This document shows, one piece after another, positions 54,112 through 64,000 of a DNA stretch of 64,000 bases. Positions within the stretch are counted from its first letter, which is position 1; each line of letters begins with the position of its first letter. Below the pieces are notes generated by a model. The model was not told where the DNA came from. It searched no databases and saw only the letters and a program-made list of their open reading frames with translations. Source of the stretch: Candidatus Freyarchaeota archaeon. GTDB taxonomy: Archaea; Asgardarchaeota; Jordiarchaeia; Jordiarchaeales; Jordiarchaeaceae. The position numbers and the translations under genes are program-made. The stretch spans positions 1 to 64,000 of the forward strand of contig JAUQZE010000021.1 in the NCBI GenBank assembly GCA_030587365.1, read 5' to 3'.

Positions 54112-55164
54112 ATGTCTATGAAAAGTCCAGTTTCAGATGATGTTTTCGCAAAGTGGTTGGAACGTGCGGATCTGGGTAAGCTTGAGAAGTTGTTTTCTGT
54201 GAAGCGGGTTAAGTTTGAGAAGTCCAATATTTCTGTTGCGGAGTCTGTTAAGAATGTGGAGAAGCATGCAGTATTTTTCTTTCATTCTAGGATAGACCCT
54301 TCTACTACAAAGGAAGTTGAGAAGAATGTAGTTAACATTGATGAGTTATCGAAAGTGACCTTTTACGATTTCGGAAACAAACAAGTGGACATAACGGAAT
54401 GGAAAGACAAGAACCTTGTTCCCTTTCACTCTTCGATAAAAGAAATCAGATGCGATGAATGCAGTGGTAAGGGTTCTATCGCCTGTGATAAGTGTAACGG
54501 TTCAGGGACTTTAGCGTGTAAGAAGTGTAATGGAAGCGGAAACCTTACCTGTCCCTCTTGTAAAGGAGATAGAAAACTTTATGCAAAGTTGAAGGTCCTA
54601 ACAGAGGGAAAGAAGAGCGATGTGGAAATGCCTTATAACTGTGATGTCTGCTGGGGCGTTGGAACGATAAAATGTAGTAATTGTGGTGGTACCGGAAAGG
54701 TTGATTGTGACAAGTGTCATGGAGAAGCAAAAACCCCCTGCAAGCAGTGCAAAGGCACGGGTACTCTGTTTGAATACGCTACCGGTTCTGTGCCCTTCAA
54801 GACCGCAGTTATCCCCAATCTGTTCTTCAGATCAGAATTCGAAAAACATCTGGCAAAGGTTATTGACAAAGAATTCGCTAACATTGAAGGAATAAAGATT
54901 AATGACTACAACAGCCTTAACGAAAAGGAGATCACCCCACACCTAGGATTCTTCAACAAAGAAGTAGAGGATAAAATGAACAAGGCTAAGGCAGCTTTCA
55001 AGGATCTAGAGAAAAAAGCGGCTAAAGGCGGTGAAACTCCAGAATACCCCATATCCGTGTATCCTTTACTGAAACTCGACATAGAAACACCAAAAGGCAA
55101 AAAATTCAGCGTTTTCAGCATAGGAACTGATAAAAACTATATTGTAACAGACTATGGCTTCTAA
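54112..55164 (+). CDS. DnaJ-type CxxCxGxG zinc-finger protein without J domain
   Basis: 350 residues from ATG 54112 (an earlier TTG at 54067 is less likely). Residues about 118-232 hold eight CxxC repeats of the DnaJ type (CDECSGKGS, CDKCNGSGT, CKKCNGSGN, CPSCKGD, CDVCWGVGT, CSNCGGTGK, CDKCHGE, CKQCKGTGT), twice the number in DnaJ. There is no J domain with HPD. The C-terminal part is mixed alpha/beta. Possibly a zinc-dependent chaperone or disulfide protein; function unknown. Confidence 0.75.
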   Translation: MSMKSPVSDDVFAKWLERADLGKLEKLFSVKRVKFEKSNISVAESVKNVEKHAVFFFHSRIDPSTTKEVEKNVVNIDELSKVTFYDFGNKQVDITEWKDKNLVPFHSSIKEIRCDECSGKGSIACDKCNGSGTLACKKCNGSGNLTCPSCKGDRKLYAKLKVLTEGKKSDVEMPYNCDVCWGVGTIKCSNCGGTGKVDCDKCHGEAKTPCKQCKGTGTLFEYATGSVPFKTAVIPNLFFRSEFEKHLAKVIDKEFANIEGIKINDYNSLNEKEITPHLGFFNKEVEDKMNKAKAAFKDLEKKAAKGGETPEYPISVYPLLKLDIETPKGKKFSVFSIGTDKNYIVTDYGF

Positions 55165-55312
55165 AAAATATTCCCCGCTCCCTTTTTTTAATACTGAGCT
55201 TATCTCCCCCATTTATTTTCAGTAAGATGTTTTATACTTCTTATTATTCTTTACACATTCTTCAAAAAAACGTTTGGATGCGCTCTAACTAATATTTACT
55301 TTATTATTGCTT

Positions 55313-55654
55313 TTATCTGATTACATTTTTTAGGTATACGACTCCCAAAGGTGTTAGGTCAACAACTCTTCCTTCTACTATGATGAAATTGGTTTGCTTT
55401 AGGAACTGGAGATGGAAATGCACCGCCTTTTCTTCTAGCTTTAAATTATTTTTTATTTCGTCTATTGTTAGAGCCTTATCTTTGAGAAGCATCAGAATCT
55501 CGCGCCTGATAGAACTTTGCATGGCGAGCAGAGCTCTTCTGTGCCACTCTTTAGAATCTACGTCTATACTTTTCTCCAATACATTTATTCTCCAAGATTC
55601 TATTTCCTCATCACTCATTTCCCTACAATTTTTAGGCTGCAAATCAAACACCAT
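55313..55654 (-). CDS. Winged-helix (ArsR-like) regulator
   Basis: The 113-residue protein has a helix-turn-helix: SSIRREILMLLKDKALTIDEI, KAVHFHLQFLKQ (recognition helix) and a wing with VDLTPLGVVYL. The first 45 residues are Glu/Arg-rich. It lies divergently from paaK and may regulate it (inference). Confidence 0.75.
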   Translation of the reverse strand: MVFDLQPKNCREMSDEEIESWRINVLEKSIDVDSKEWHRRALLAMQSSIRREILMLLKDKALTIDEIKNNLKLEEKAVHFHLQFLKQTNFIIVEGRVVDLTPLGVVYLKNVIR

Positions 55655-55753
55655 ATTTCTAATGAGTTTTCAGAAGTTATTTGCGTCATCCACGACTTCA
55701 TTGTCCAATAATCTTTTTATACACTTTAATTCTAAAATCTTGTTGGTGTTGTT

Positions 55754-57061
55754 ATGGAGCCGGATATGACCAGAGAAGAGTTGTTGAAGCTTCAAGAAAA
55801 GAAGTTCAAGCGCATAATGAAACTAGCATTCGGGACACCGCTGTACAGCGGAAAGTTCAAAGAAGCAGGACTAAGACCAGCAGACATCACAAGCATCAAA
55901 GACCTAGACAAGCTTCCCTTCTCCAGCAAACAAGACATAGTGAAAGACTACAGAGCGGCAATCGCAGACCCCAACGACCTTTCAGTCTTCCACACAACCT
56001 CAGGAACCTCGGGCACCCCAACCGTTGTAGGTTACACCAATAACGATGTCGAAACCCAAATCTCCAATGAAACCCGAAACATACTAACAGCCGGCTTCAA
56101 AAAAGGAGATACAGTAATCAACACAAGTATGTATGGTATGTTTTTCGCAGGAATTTGTTTTCATGAGGCTGTTAGGCGGATAGGGGCTGTTGTTGTTCCT
56201 TCGGGTAAGCAAGCAACAGGTAGGCAGCAGGCGGATATGATTCACTTTTATCGTCCTAATGGAGTCATTGGTATTGCTCAATTTCTATTGAAGTGGGCTT
56301 CTCTGTATGAGGAGATGTTTGGTGAAGATCCTCGGGAAAGTTCTCTTGAGAGGGGTTATGCTCTTGGCGAGCCTGTGCCGGAGGTGAAGAGGAAGCTTAT
56401 AGAGGATGTTTGGGATATTGACCTCAGGATTGGATATGGTTTGACGGAGGTTGGTAGTGGGGGTGAGTGTGAGGAGAAATTTGGTGTACACTGGCTTGAA
56501 GATCTTTCATTTGTTGAGGTTATTGACCCAGAGACTGATGAGAGGGTGCCTGAAGGCGAGAGGGGAGAATTGGTTTACACTACTCTCTCTAGGACGGGTA
56601 CTCTAGCTATTAGATATCGGTCTAGGGACAGTTCCTATTTAGTTAGTGGTGACTGTTCTTGTGGCCGTATTACTAGAAGGGTTATGCCACCGGAGTATCG
56701 TTTGGATGGTTTGATTAAGATAAAGGGGACTCTTACTAGTCCTTTTGCCATCGATTCTGCGATTTTCAGTTATAAGGGTGTTAGAGATTACTTGGTGGTT
56801 GTTGGTGAGGATTCATCGGGCTTGGACCGTATAGATGTTTTCGTTGATTCTGATTCGCTTACTCCTAGTCAACTTGAGAGTCTATCTGATAGGTTTGGTG
56901 GTAAGCTCTGGTTTAACCCCTCATCTGTAAAAGTTGTGGAAAAGGATAGTATCCCAGTTATTGGTAGAAAGGGGAAAAAGCTCATTGACCTAAGAGCCGA
57001 AGGGGATTATGGGGATGAGCTTAATACGTTTTTAGAAAAGTATGGAGAATCCTTCGACTGA
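55754..57061 (+). CDS. paaK: Phenylacetate-CoA ligase-like acyl-CoA synthetase
   Basis: The 435-residue adenylate-forming enzyme has HTTSGTSGTPTVVGYT (phosphate loop), YGLTEVGSGGEC, SGDCSCGR and the C-terminal hinge region; the size fits PaaK rather than long acyl-CoA synthetases. Archaeal members activate aryl acids; the substrate here is not known. Within the gene, third codon positions switch abruptly near 56110 from A/C-rich (GAC, TTC, GCA) to T/G-rich (GAT, TTT, GCT). Confidence 0.85.
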   Translation: MEPDMTREELLKLQEKKFKRIMKLAFGTPLYSGKFKEAGLRPADITSIKDLDKLPFSSKQDIVKDYRAAIADPNDLSVFHTTSGTSGTPTVVGYTNNDVETQISNETRNILTAGFKKGDTVINTSMYGMFFAGICFHEAVRRIGAVVVPSGKQATGRQQADMIHFYRPNGVIGIAQFLLKWASLYEEMFGEDPRESSLERGYALGEPVPEVKRKLIEDVWDIDLRIGYGLTEVGSGGECEEKFGVHWLEDLSFVEVIDPETDERVPEGERGELVYTTLSRTGTLAIRYRSRDSSYLVSGDCSCGRITRRVMPPEYRLDGLIKIKGTLTSPFAIDSAIFSYKGVRDYLVVVGEDSSGLDRIDVFVDSDSLTPSQLESLSDRFGGKLWFNPSSVKVVEKDSIPVIGRKGKKLIDLRAEGDYGDELNTFLEKYGESFD

Positions 57062-57110
57062 GATTCTCCAGCTTATACTTTTTAGTAGCTTGGTTGACTT
57101 TGGAAGTGTT

Positions 57111-58397
57111 TTATTCTATTATAATTTCTGGGACTTTGACTCCCTGAGCTTCCAATCTCTGGTTTACGATCTGATTCATTTTTTCATCTGTTAGAGTTTT
57201 AATCTGGTGTGGCGCAAAGACCCCGATATCGGTTATTATTAGGTCGATTAGCTTGGGTGGGGTGACGTCAAAAGCGGGGTTGTATATGGCTATTTCTCCT
57301 TTTCCAGGTATCTTTTTGTTGGTGAGAATGTTCTTTGGCGGCCATTCTTTTAGACTTTTTTCGCTGATCACCTTGTTCTTTCTCTTGTCTTCCGCCTCGA
57401 GGGCGTATAAATATGTGACTTCGTCTGTGCTGCGTTCCTCTATTGGTATTTCGGTTCCTTTTTCAGTTAGTAGGTCGATTGTACTGTATGAAGTGGCGTA
57501 GTAAAAGTCCACAGTTCCATAAAGATCTGCTACTCTTGCAATGTCAGCAGAGCCAATCTTGTTTGCCACTGACCCATCTCTAGCAACTCTGTCCACTCCT
57601 AGGAGAACCTTATTTACTCTAAAACGTTCGAAGGCGGATGAGATCATATTGTCGGTTACGATTATTATCGGCATCTGAGCTCGGTTAAGCTCCCAGGTTG
57701 TGAGTTTGTATCCCTGGCTGCGGGGGCGTGTTTCTTTTGACACCATAAGTATGTCTTTTCCCTCAACATAGGCTTCTTCAAGCATCCCCAGAGCATGACC
57801 ACCGTAACTTGAGGACATACTTCCGCCGTTGCAGTGAGTCATGACCACGTCTCCGTCCTCTAGGTGTTGCTTTCCATCCTGGCGCAGATACCAACTTAGT
57901 ATAAGATCCGCAGCCAGAAAATAGTCTGCAGCTTCCCTTACAGCTTCAACGGCTTCCCCCACATTGCCATTTTTATTCAGAGATTTTTCCGCGGTCTTAA
58001 GACATAGCTCTGTTGCCCACTTTAGGGGTGAGGCTGTTGGTCTCGTGCTATTTAAGAAATCAGCGGCTTCTCTCAGCCTTTTCATGAAATTGTTTTTATT
58101 TTCCTTTTTAAACTCGTTAGCTGCCAGTAACATTCCATAACCTGCTGCGCATCCTATTGCCTGACTTCCTCGGACGATCATTCCCTTTATGCCTGGAATG
58201 CCGGCTTTCCGATAATCCTTGGTTTTCCACACTGTAAACTCGTAAGGAAGTTTTGTCTGGTCTAGTAGAACCATGGTCTCCTCTTCTGGTTCGTAGTGAA
58301 CTGTAAGGGGAATGTTTGTTTTGTTGTGGACATAAGCTCCACTCTCAGCGTCAAATTCGAGCCCTATCTTCTTAAAGACTTTTTGAATATCAACCAT
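57111..58397 (-). CDS. Divergent MtnA-like (aIF2B-family) sugar-phosphate isomerase
   Basis: The 428-residue protein keeps the isomerase core: GMIVRGSQAIGCAAG, THCNGGSMSSSYGG (catalytic Cys kept), TRPRSQGYKLT, and LGVDRVARDGSVANKIGS (catalytic Asp kept). It differs from MtnA at 51416 in motif details and has about 30 extra N-terminal residues and insertions in the middle and at the end. The family also contains ribose-1,5-bisphosphate isomerase, so the substrate may be a ribose phosphate rather than methylthioribose phosphate. It is followed upstream by a ribokinase-like gene on the same strand. Confidence 0.8.
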   Translation of the reverse strand: MVDIQKVFKKIGLEFDAESGAYVHNKTNIPLTVHYEPEEETMVLLDQTKLPYEFTVWKTKDYRKAGIPGIKGMIVRGSQAIGCAAGYGMLLAANEFKKENKNNFMKRLREAADFLNSTRPTASPLKWATELCLKTAEKSLNKNGNVGEAVEAVREAADYFLAADLILSWYLRQDGKQHLEDGDVVMTHCNGGSMSSSYGGHALGMLEEAYVEGKDILMVSKETRPRSQGYKLTTWELNRAQMPIIIVTDNMISSAFERFRVNKVLLGVDRVARDGSVANKIGSADIARVADLYGTVDFYYATSYSTIDLLTEKGTEIPIEERSTDEVTYLYALEAEDKRKNKVISEKSLKEWPPKNILTNKKIPGKGEIAIYNPAFDVTPPKLIDLIITDIGVFAPHQIKTLTDEKMNQIVNQRLEAQGVKVPEIIIE

Positions 58398-58567
58398 TTA
58401 CCTGCAACTCCGTGAAAGATTGATTACTATTTCTAGTTAAGTATTTGAATTTCTCTTATTTAGATACAGAAAAATCATGAAAACCTACATAAATTTTGGG
58501 GTTCCATTATGATTGATAACAGATATTAAAAGTTAAAAATGGTTGTAGAATTTCTTATTTCGGTGGT

Positions 58568-59524
58568 CTATTCTTGGTTTTTTATTTTTTTAGAGAATTT
58601 TTCTAATTCTTCTTTGGTTGGGCTTCCCCTTGTTTCACTTCTAGTTGCTTTAAACGCTCCTGCTAGGTTTGCTCTTTGCAAAGCCTCAATAAGGGAATAT
58701 CCTTGAGCCAGTGAACCTGCAAGGACACCGTGGAAAGCGTCGCCGCAACCTACAGTGTTAAGCACTTTGAAACCGTATTTTTGTAGTGGAATTCCTTTTA
58801 TTAAGACGCTCAGTTTATCTCCCGGTTCGATCAACTGGGAACCTTCTGCTCCCATTTTCTTGATGACAGTTAAAGTCTTATTAATAGGGATGAGACGTTT
58901 TCTCACCTCTTCGGGTTCGCTGACACCGGTTAGGTTTTCAACTTCGACGGCGTTCATCAAAAGGATATCAACAAATTTTAAAATATCTTTCAGAGAATCA
59001 TACCCTTTCGTACAGTGTATTCCGGGGTCCCAGATGTTAATAGCCCCGTATCTTTTTCCAAGCTCCATAACCTTCTTAACCACGGGAAGCGGGGGGTCGA
59101 CTATGGCGAGAACCTTAGCCTCACGTATCAGAGCTAGTCTACTCTCTTCTTCTATTTCATTTGGAGAAATTTTATGATTCGCCCCAAAAAGTGTGTGAAT
59201 AACATTCTCACCCTTAGAATCAATTACAATGTAGGCCTGGCCTGACTCCACACCCTTAACCGTTATAATCCCGCTGATATCAACCCCCTCACTCTTCAAA
59301 ACTTCTTTCTGCCTCTCAGCTATCTGGTCATCACCTAATCCACCTATAAACGCAACCTCTCCGGTATCTAATACTCTCGCAGCTGCCACAGCAACATTAG
59401 CTCCCTTTCCCCCGGGAATGCGTGTTATCTTTTTTACCGGCACCTCTTCCCCTATTTTGGGAAATCTTTCTAAAAAAAGATTGATATCATAATTTATGGC
59501 ACCCATACTAACTACTTGAACCAT
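58568..59524 (-). CDS. PfkB/ribokinase-family sugar kinase
   Basis: Start taken at ATG 59524 (MVQVVSMGAINYD); an upstream ATG would add 26 residues lacking family similarity. It has RIPGGKGANVAVAAARV, then NTVGCGDAFHGVLAG (catalytic Asp), where D-T-x-G-A-G-D of most members reads N-T-V-G-C-G-D. It probably phosphorylates ribose or ribose 1-phosphate. The adjacent isomerase gene on the same strand fits a kinase-then-isomerase route (inference). Confidence 0.82.
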   Translation of the reverse strand: MVQVVSMGAINYDINLFLERFPKIGEEVPVKKITRIPGGKGANVAVAAARVLDTGEVAFIGGLGDDQIAERQKEVLKSEGVDISGIITVKGVESGQAYIVIDSKGENVIHTLFGANHKISPNEIEEESRLALIREAKVLAIVDPPLPVVKKVMELGKRYGAINIWDPGIHCTKGYDSLKDILKFVDILLMNAVEVENLTGVSEPEEVRKRLIPINKTLTVIKKMGAEGSQLIEPGDKLSVLIKGIPLQKYGFKVLNTVGCGDAFHGVLAGSLAQGYSLIEALQRANLAGAFKATRSETRGSPTKEELEKFSKKIKNQE

Positions 59525-59699
59525 AGAAACCACTTCAAACTGAGCGTATAATTTTTTAAAAGAATTTAGAAGGTTTTTATTGATAATCCTGATATTTTTC
59601 ATAAAAACATTTCGTTAAAATTAAATGAAAAGTAAAGCAAATAAGAAAGAAAAGGTTACCCTAATCAAATTAAGACGATTTAAGTAAACCAATAAACTT

Positions 59700-60524
59700 T
59701 CAGATTATATCTAAAAGTTCTGAGAGATTATCTACCGTATAATCTGGTTTCTCATCTGAATTACTTGGTTCTCTGTTAGCATGTAAATCCCTTTTTATAC
59801 GTATCGTAATCGCTCCAATGGATTTTGCCCAAGCAAAATCCTTACTTGGATCATCACCCACAACAAAAACCCTTTTACAAGAAATGGGTTTACCCAAGTC
59901 CTCTTCTAAGCGTTGAATTAATTTTTCAATGAACTCCGGTGCCGGTTTACAAACACCTAACTGTTCCGAGGAAAACAGATATCGGTAGTGTTTTCCCGCC
60001 TCAAGCCCAAATAATTTCGTTTTTATTTTAGTTTCCTTGTCCTCATTATTAGTGGCAATAACTACTATCGATTTCTGCATTAACTCTTCAAGCGTTTTAC
60101 ACGTATCAGGGTACGGTTTTGCGTGAGCTACAAAATAATCCCAATAAACCTTATGAAGTTTATCGAGGAAATTAGAGGCAAATTCTAATCCATTATTCTC
60201 CTGTATTTTATCAAGAAATATTCTCAATCTTAACTTCTTGTTATGCCTCTTTGGTTTAAGGGGATACATTTCATAATGTTCCTTTTTTGCCTGCTTGTAA
60301 AACTGTTCTACTTCTTTCTCGCTAATCCTCGTATCACAATCCTTGTTAACTTCACGGCAAACCAATCCAAAAATTTTCCTAAACGCTTCCTCCTCTGGAA
60401 TAAGTGATAACCCTAAAGTACCGTCTATATCAAGTATGACAAGTTTATCATCATCTGCTTGAGAGACTTTTGTTCGTGTCTTCAAAGAATTCACCGTGAG
60501 CACCTTCAAAAGTGAATTCAACAC
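59700..60524 (-). CDS. HAD-family hydrolase
   Basis: This 274-residue protein has HAD motif I VILDIDGTLG (nucleophile and acid Asp), motif II VIATNNED, the Lys in GVCKPAPEF and motif IV VVGDDPSKDFAWAKSIG. The cap (about 50-130) is Lys-rich and helical. It is a phosphatase of phosphoglycolate phosphatase type; substrate unknown. The first about 25 residues precede the fold and may not all be translated. Confidence 0.85.
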   Translation of the reverse strand: MLNSLLKVLTVNSLKTRTKVSQADDDKLVILDIDGTLGLSLIPEEEAFRKIFGLVCREVNKDCDTRISEKEVEQFYKQAKKEHYEMYPLKPKRHNKKLRLRIFLDKIQENNGLEFASNFLDKLHKVYWDYFVAHAKPYPDTCKTLEELMQKSIVVIATNNEDKETKIKTKLFGLEAGKHYRYLFSSEQLGVCKPAPEFIEKLIQRLEEDLGKPISCKRVFVVGDDPSKDFAWAKSIGAITIRIKRDLHANREPSNSDEKPDYTVDNLSELLDII

Positions 60525-60679
60525 ACGCCATTTTAAAAGTGCAAGAACGACTTATTAATATTTCTTTATAAGTATTTATATATTTTCATTAAACAGTATA
60601 AAACCGACTCCCCAGCTGTACAGTATGTAAACACATTTCACACTAAAATACAGCGAGAAAGTTTGTAGAAATTAAAAAA

Positions 60680-60975
60680 GAAGATATTAGGAGACGCCGT
60701 GTACCCTGAAGATACTAACACACAACATCCTAGGATGGAGCGACACGCTCGTGCCTCAGCCGTGTTCTCTCATACCAGGGAATCACCGGCAGCTCCCAAG
60801 CCGCTGTAACCTACTTGGGTCGGCTCCCCAATCATCTAAAAGGCAACCGCCACAATCCTGAAGAAGCCCGTCGAATAGGTATCTCGCGGCAAGAAATGTA
60901 GCCCAACCTCTTGCCCTAAACTTCATCCCATTTTAACAAAAATAAGGTCAGATAGTTCTCGAAGGCGGGCTAAAA
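60680..60975 (-). ncRNA. Candidate structured RNA of unknown identity
   Basis: A GC-rich island stands in AT-rich surroundings. On the minus strand a TATA-like A/T tract (about 60978-61000) precedes it and a T-run (TTCTTTTTT, about 60675-60683) ends it, giving about 290 nt. Stems include GGCAAGA/TCTTGCC (about 60888-60918) and GGAGCGACACGCTC (60736-60749). I could not match it to 5S rRNA, SRP RNA or RNase P RNA motifs, although the size fits the last two. On the plus strand GCTGTAACC recalls the SRP Alu domain, but the helix 8 motif is missing. Confidence 0.4.
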
Positions 60976-61040
60976 AATAAAAAACAAAACAAACTATTGA
61001 AACTTTCGGTCAAGAACCATCCCCCAACAGAAACATGAAC

Positions 61041-61064
61041 AAAAAAGTGAGCATTTTTCCTCAC
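61041..61064 (-). terminator. Hairpin plus T-run after the 23S rRNA
   Basis: On the minus strand GTGAG and CTCAC pair around an 8-nt loop and are followed by TTTTTT. The position just beyond the 23S rRNA end fits an rRNA terminator or processing site. Confidence 0.5.
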
Positions 61065-61109
61065 AGTTTAATTCAAAAAGTACTATCATTCAAAAGTAGT
61101 AATTAGCGA

Positions 61110-64000
<2,891 letters not shown>

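Noticed and set aside
60690..60930. 5S rRNA
   Set aside because: The conserved CCGAAC...AAGTTAAGC-type segment is absent on both strands, and the island is much longer than 120 nt.

Overview
This window looks like chromosomal DNA of an AT-rich archaeon, probably of the TACK group and possibly Bathyarchaeia-like. The reasons are archaeal-only families (bacterial-type DnaG of archaeal architecture, UPF0200, UPF0201, UPF0292, DUF1512, archaeal phosphopantetheine adenylyltransferase, type II methionine aminopeptidase, Trm-G10 methylase, archaeal PheRS and TyrRS), a tRNA-Tyr with an anticodon-loop intron, TATA-like promoters and a 23S rRNA not followed by an obvious 5S. The lineage is inference; no marker phylogeny was run.

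Region 1 to 25.5 kb is accessory. It begins with the end of a transposase. Next comes a DNA modification and nuclease cluster: an AbrB-like protein with two beta-class DNA methyltransferases, one with a decayed N-terminal domain, divergent from a COG1743 methylase, which is followed by a NucS-like nuclease and a P-loop ATPase. Then follow HEPN, winged-helix and SIR2 proteins, a membrane-protein gene split by an IS1-type element with a clean 8-bp target duplication, a JAB-like protein, a PD-(D/E)XK-like protein and several unknowns. From 18 to 25 kb lie decayed duplicated segments (two S-adenosylhomocysteinase tails and a second repeat pair) and a candidate ribosomal-peptide locus: a radical SAM/SPASM enzyme with a PqqD-like front end and a small Cys-rich peptide gene, now separated by a GC-rich IS4/ISH3-like insertion.

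Region 25.7 to 60.5 kb is housekeeping: tyrS, UPF0292, dnaG, an AAA+ ATPase, UPF0200/UPF0201, RNase Z, Trm-G10, two PRPP synthetases, AmrS-type and PflX-like radical SAM proteins, purA, a COG1395 regulator, pheST, coaD, map, DUF1512, tRNA-Tyr, APS kinase, methylthioadenosine salvage (mtnA, mtnP), a CxxC-rich protein, paaK, a second MtnA-like isomerase and two PfkB kinases. Several of these handle ribose phosphates and nucleosides. The end (61.1 to 64 kb) is a 23S rRNA on the minus strand, cut by the window edge, with a terminator-like hairpin and an unidentified GC-rich structured island beyond it.

The most notable result is that two protein genes, tyrS and the PflX-like radical SAM gene, are each broken by a 31 to 32 nt insert. 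Both inserts fold into a bulge-helix-bulge-like structure, and removing them at the expected cleavage positions exactly restores the conserved catalytic motif (GLFHIGW in TyrRS, SGTIFFSSC before the Cys cluster in the radical SAM protein). They are best read as archaeal mRNA introns cut by the tRNA-splicing endonuclease. The tRNA-Tyr gene in the same window also carries an intron.
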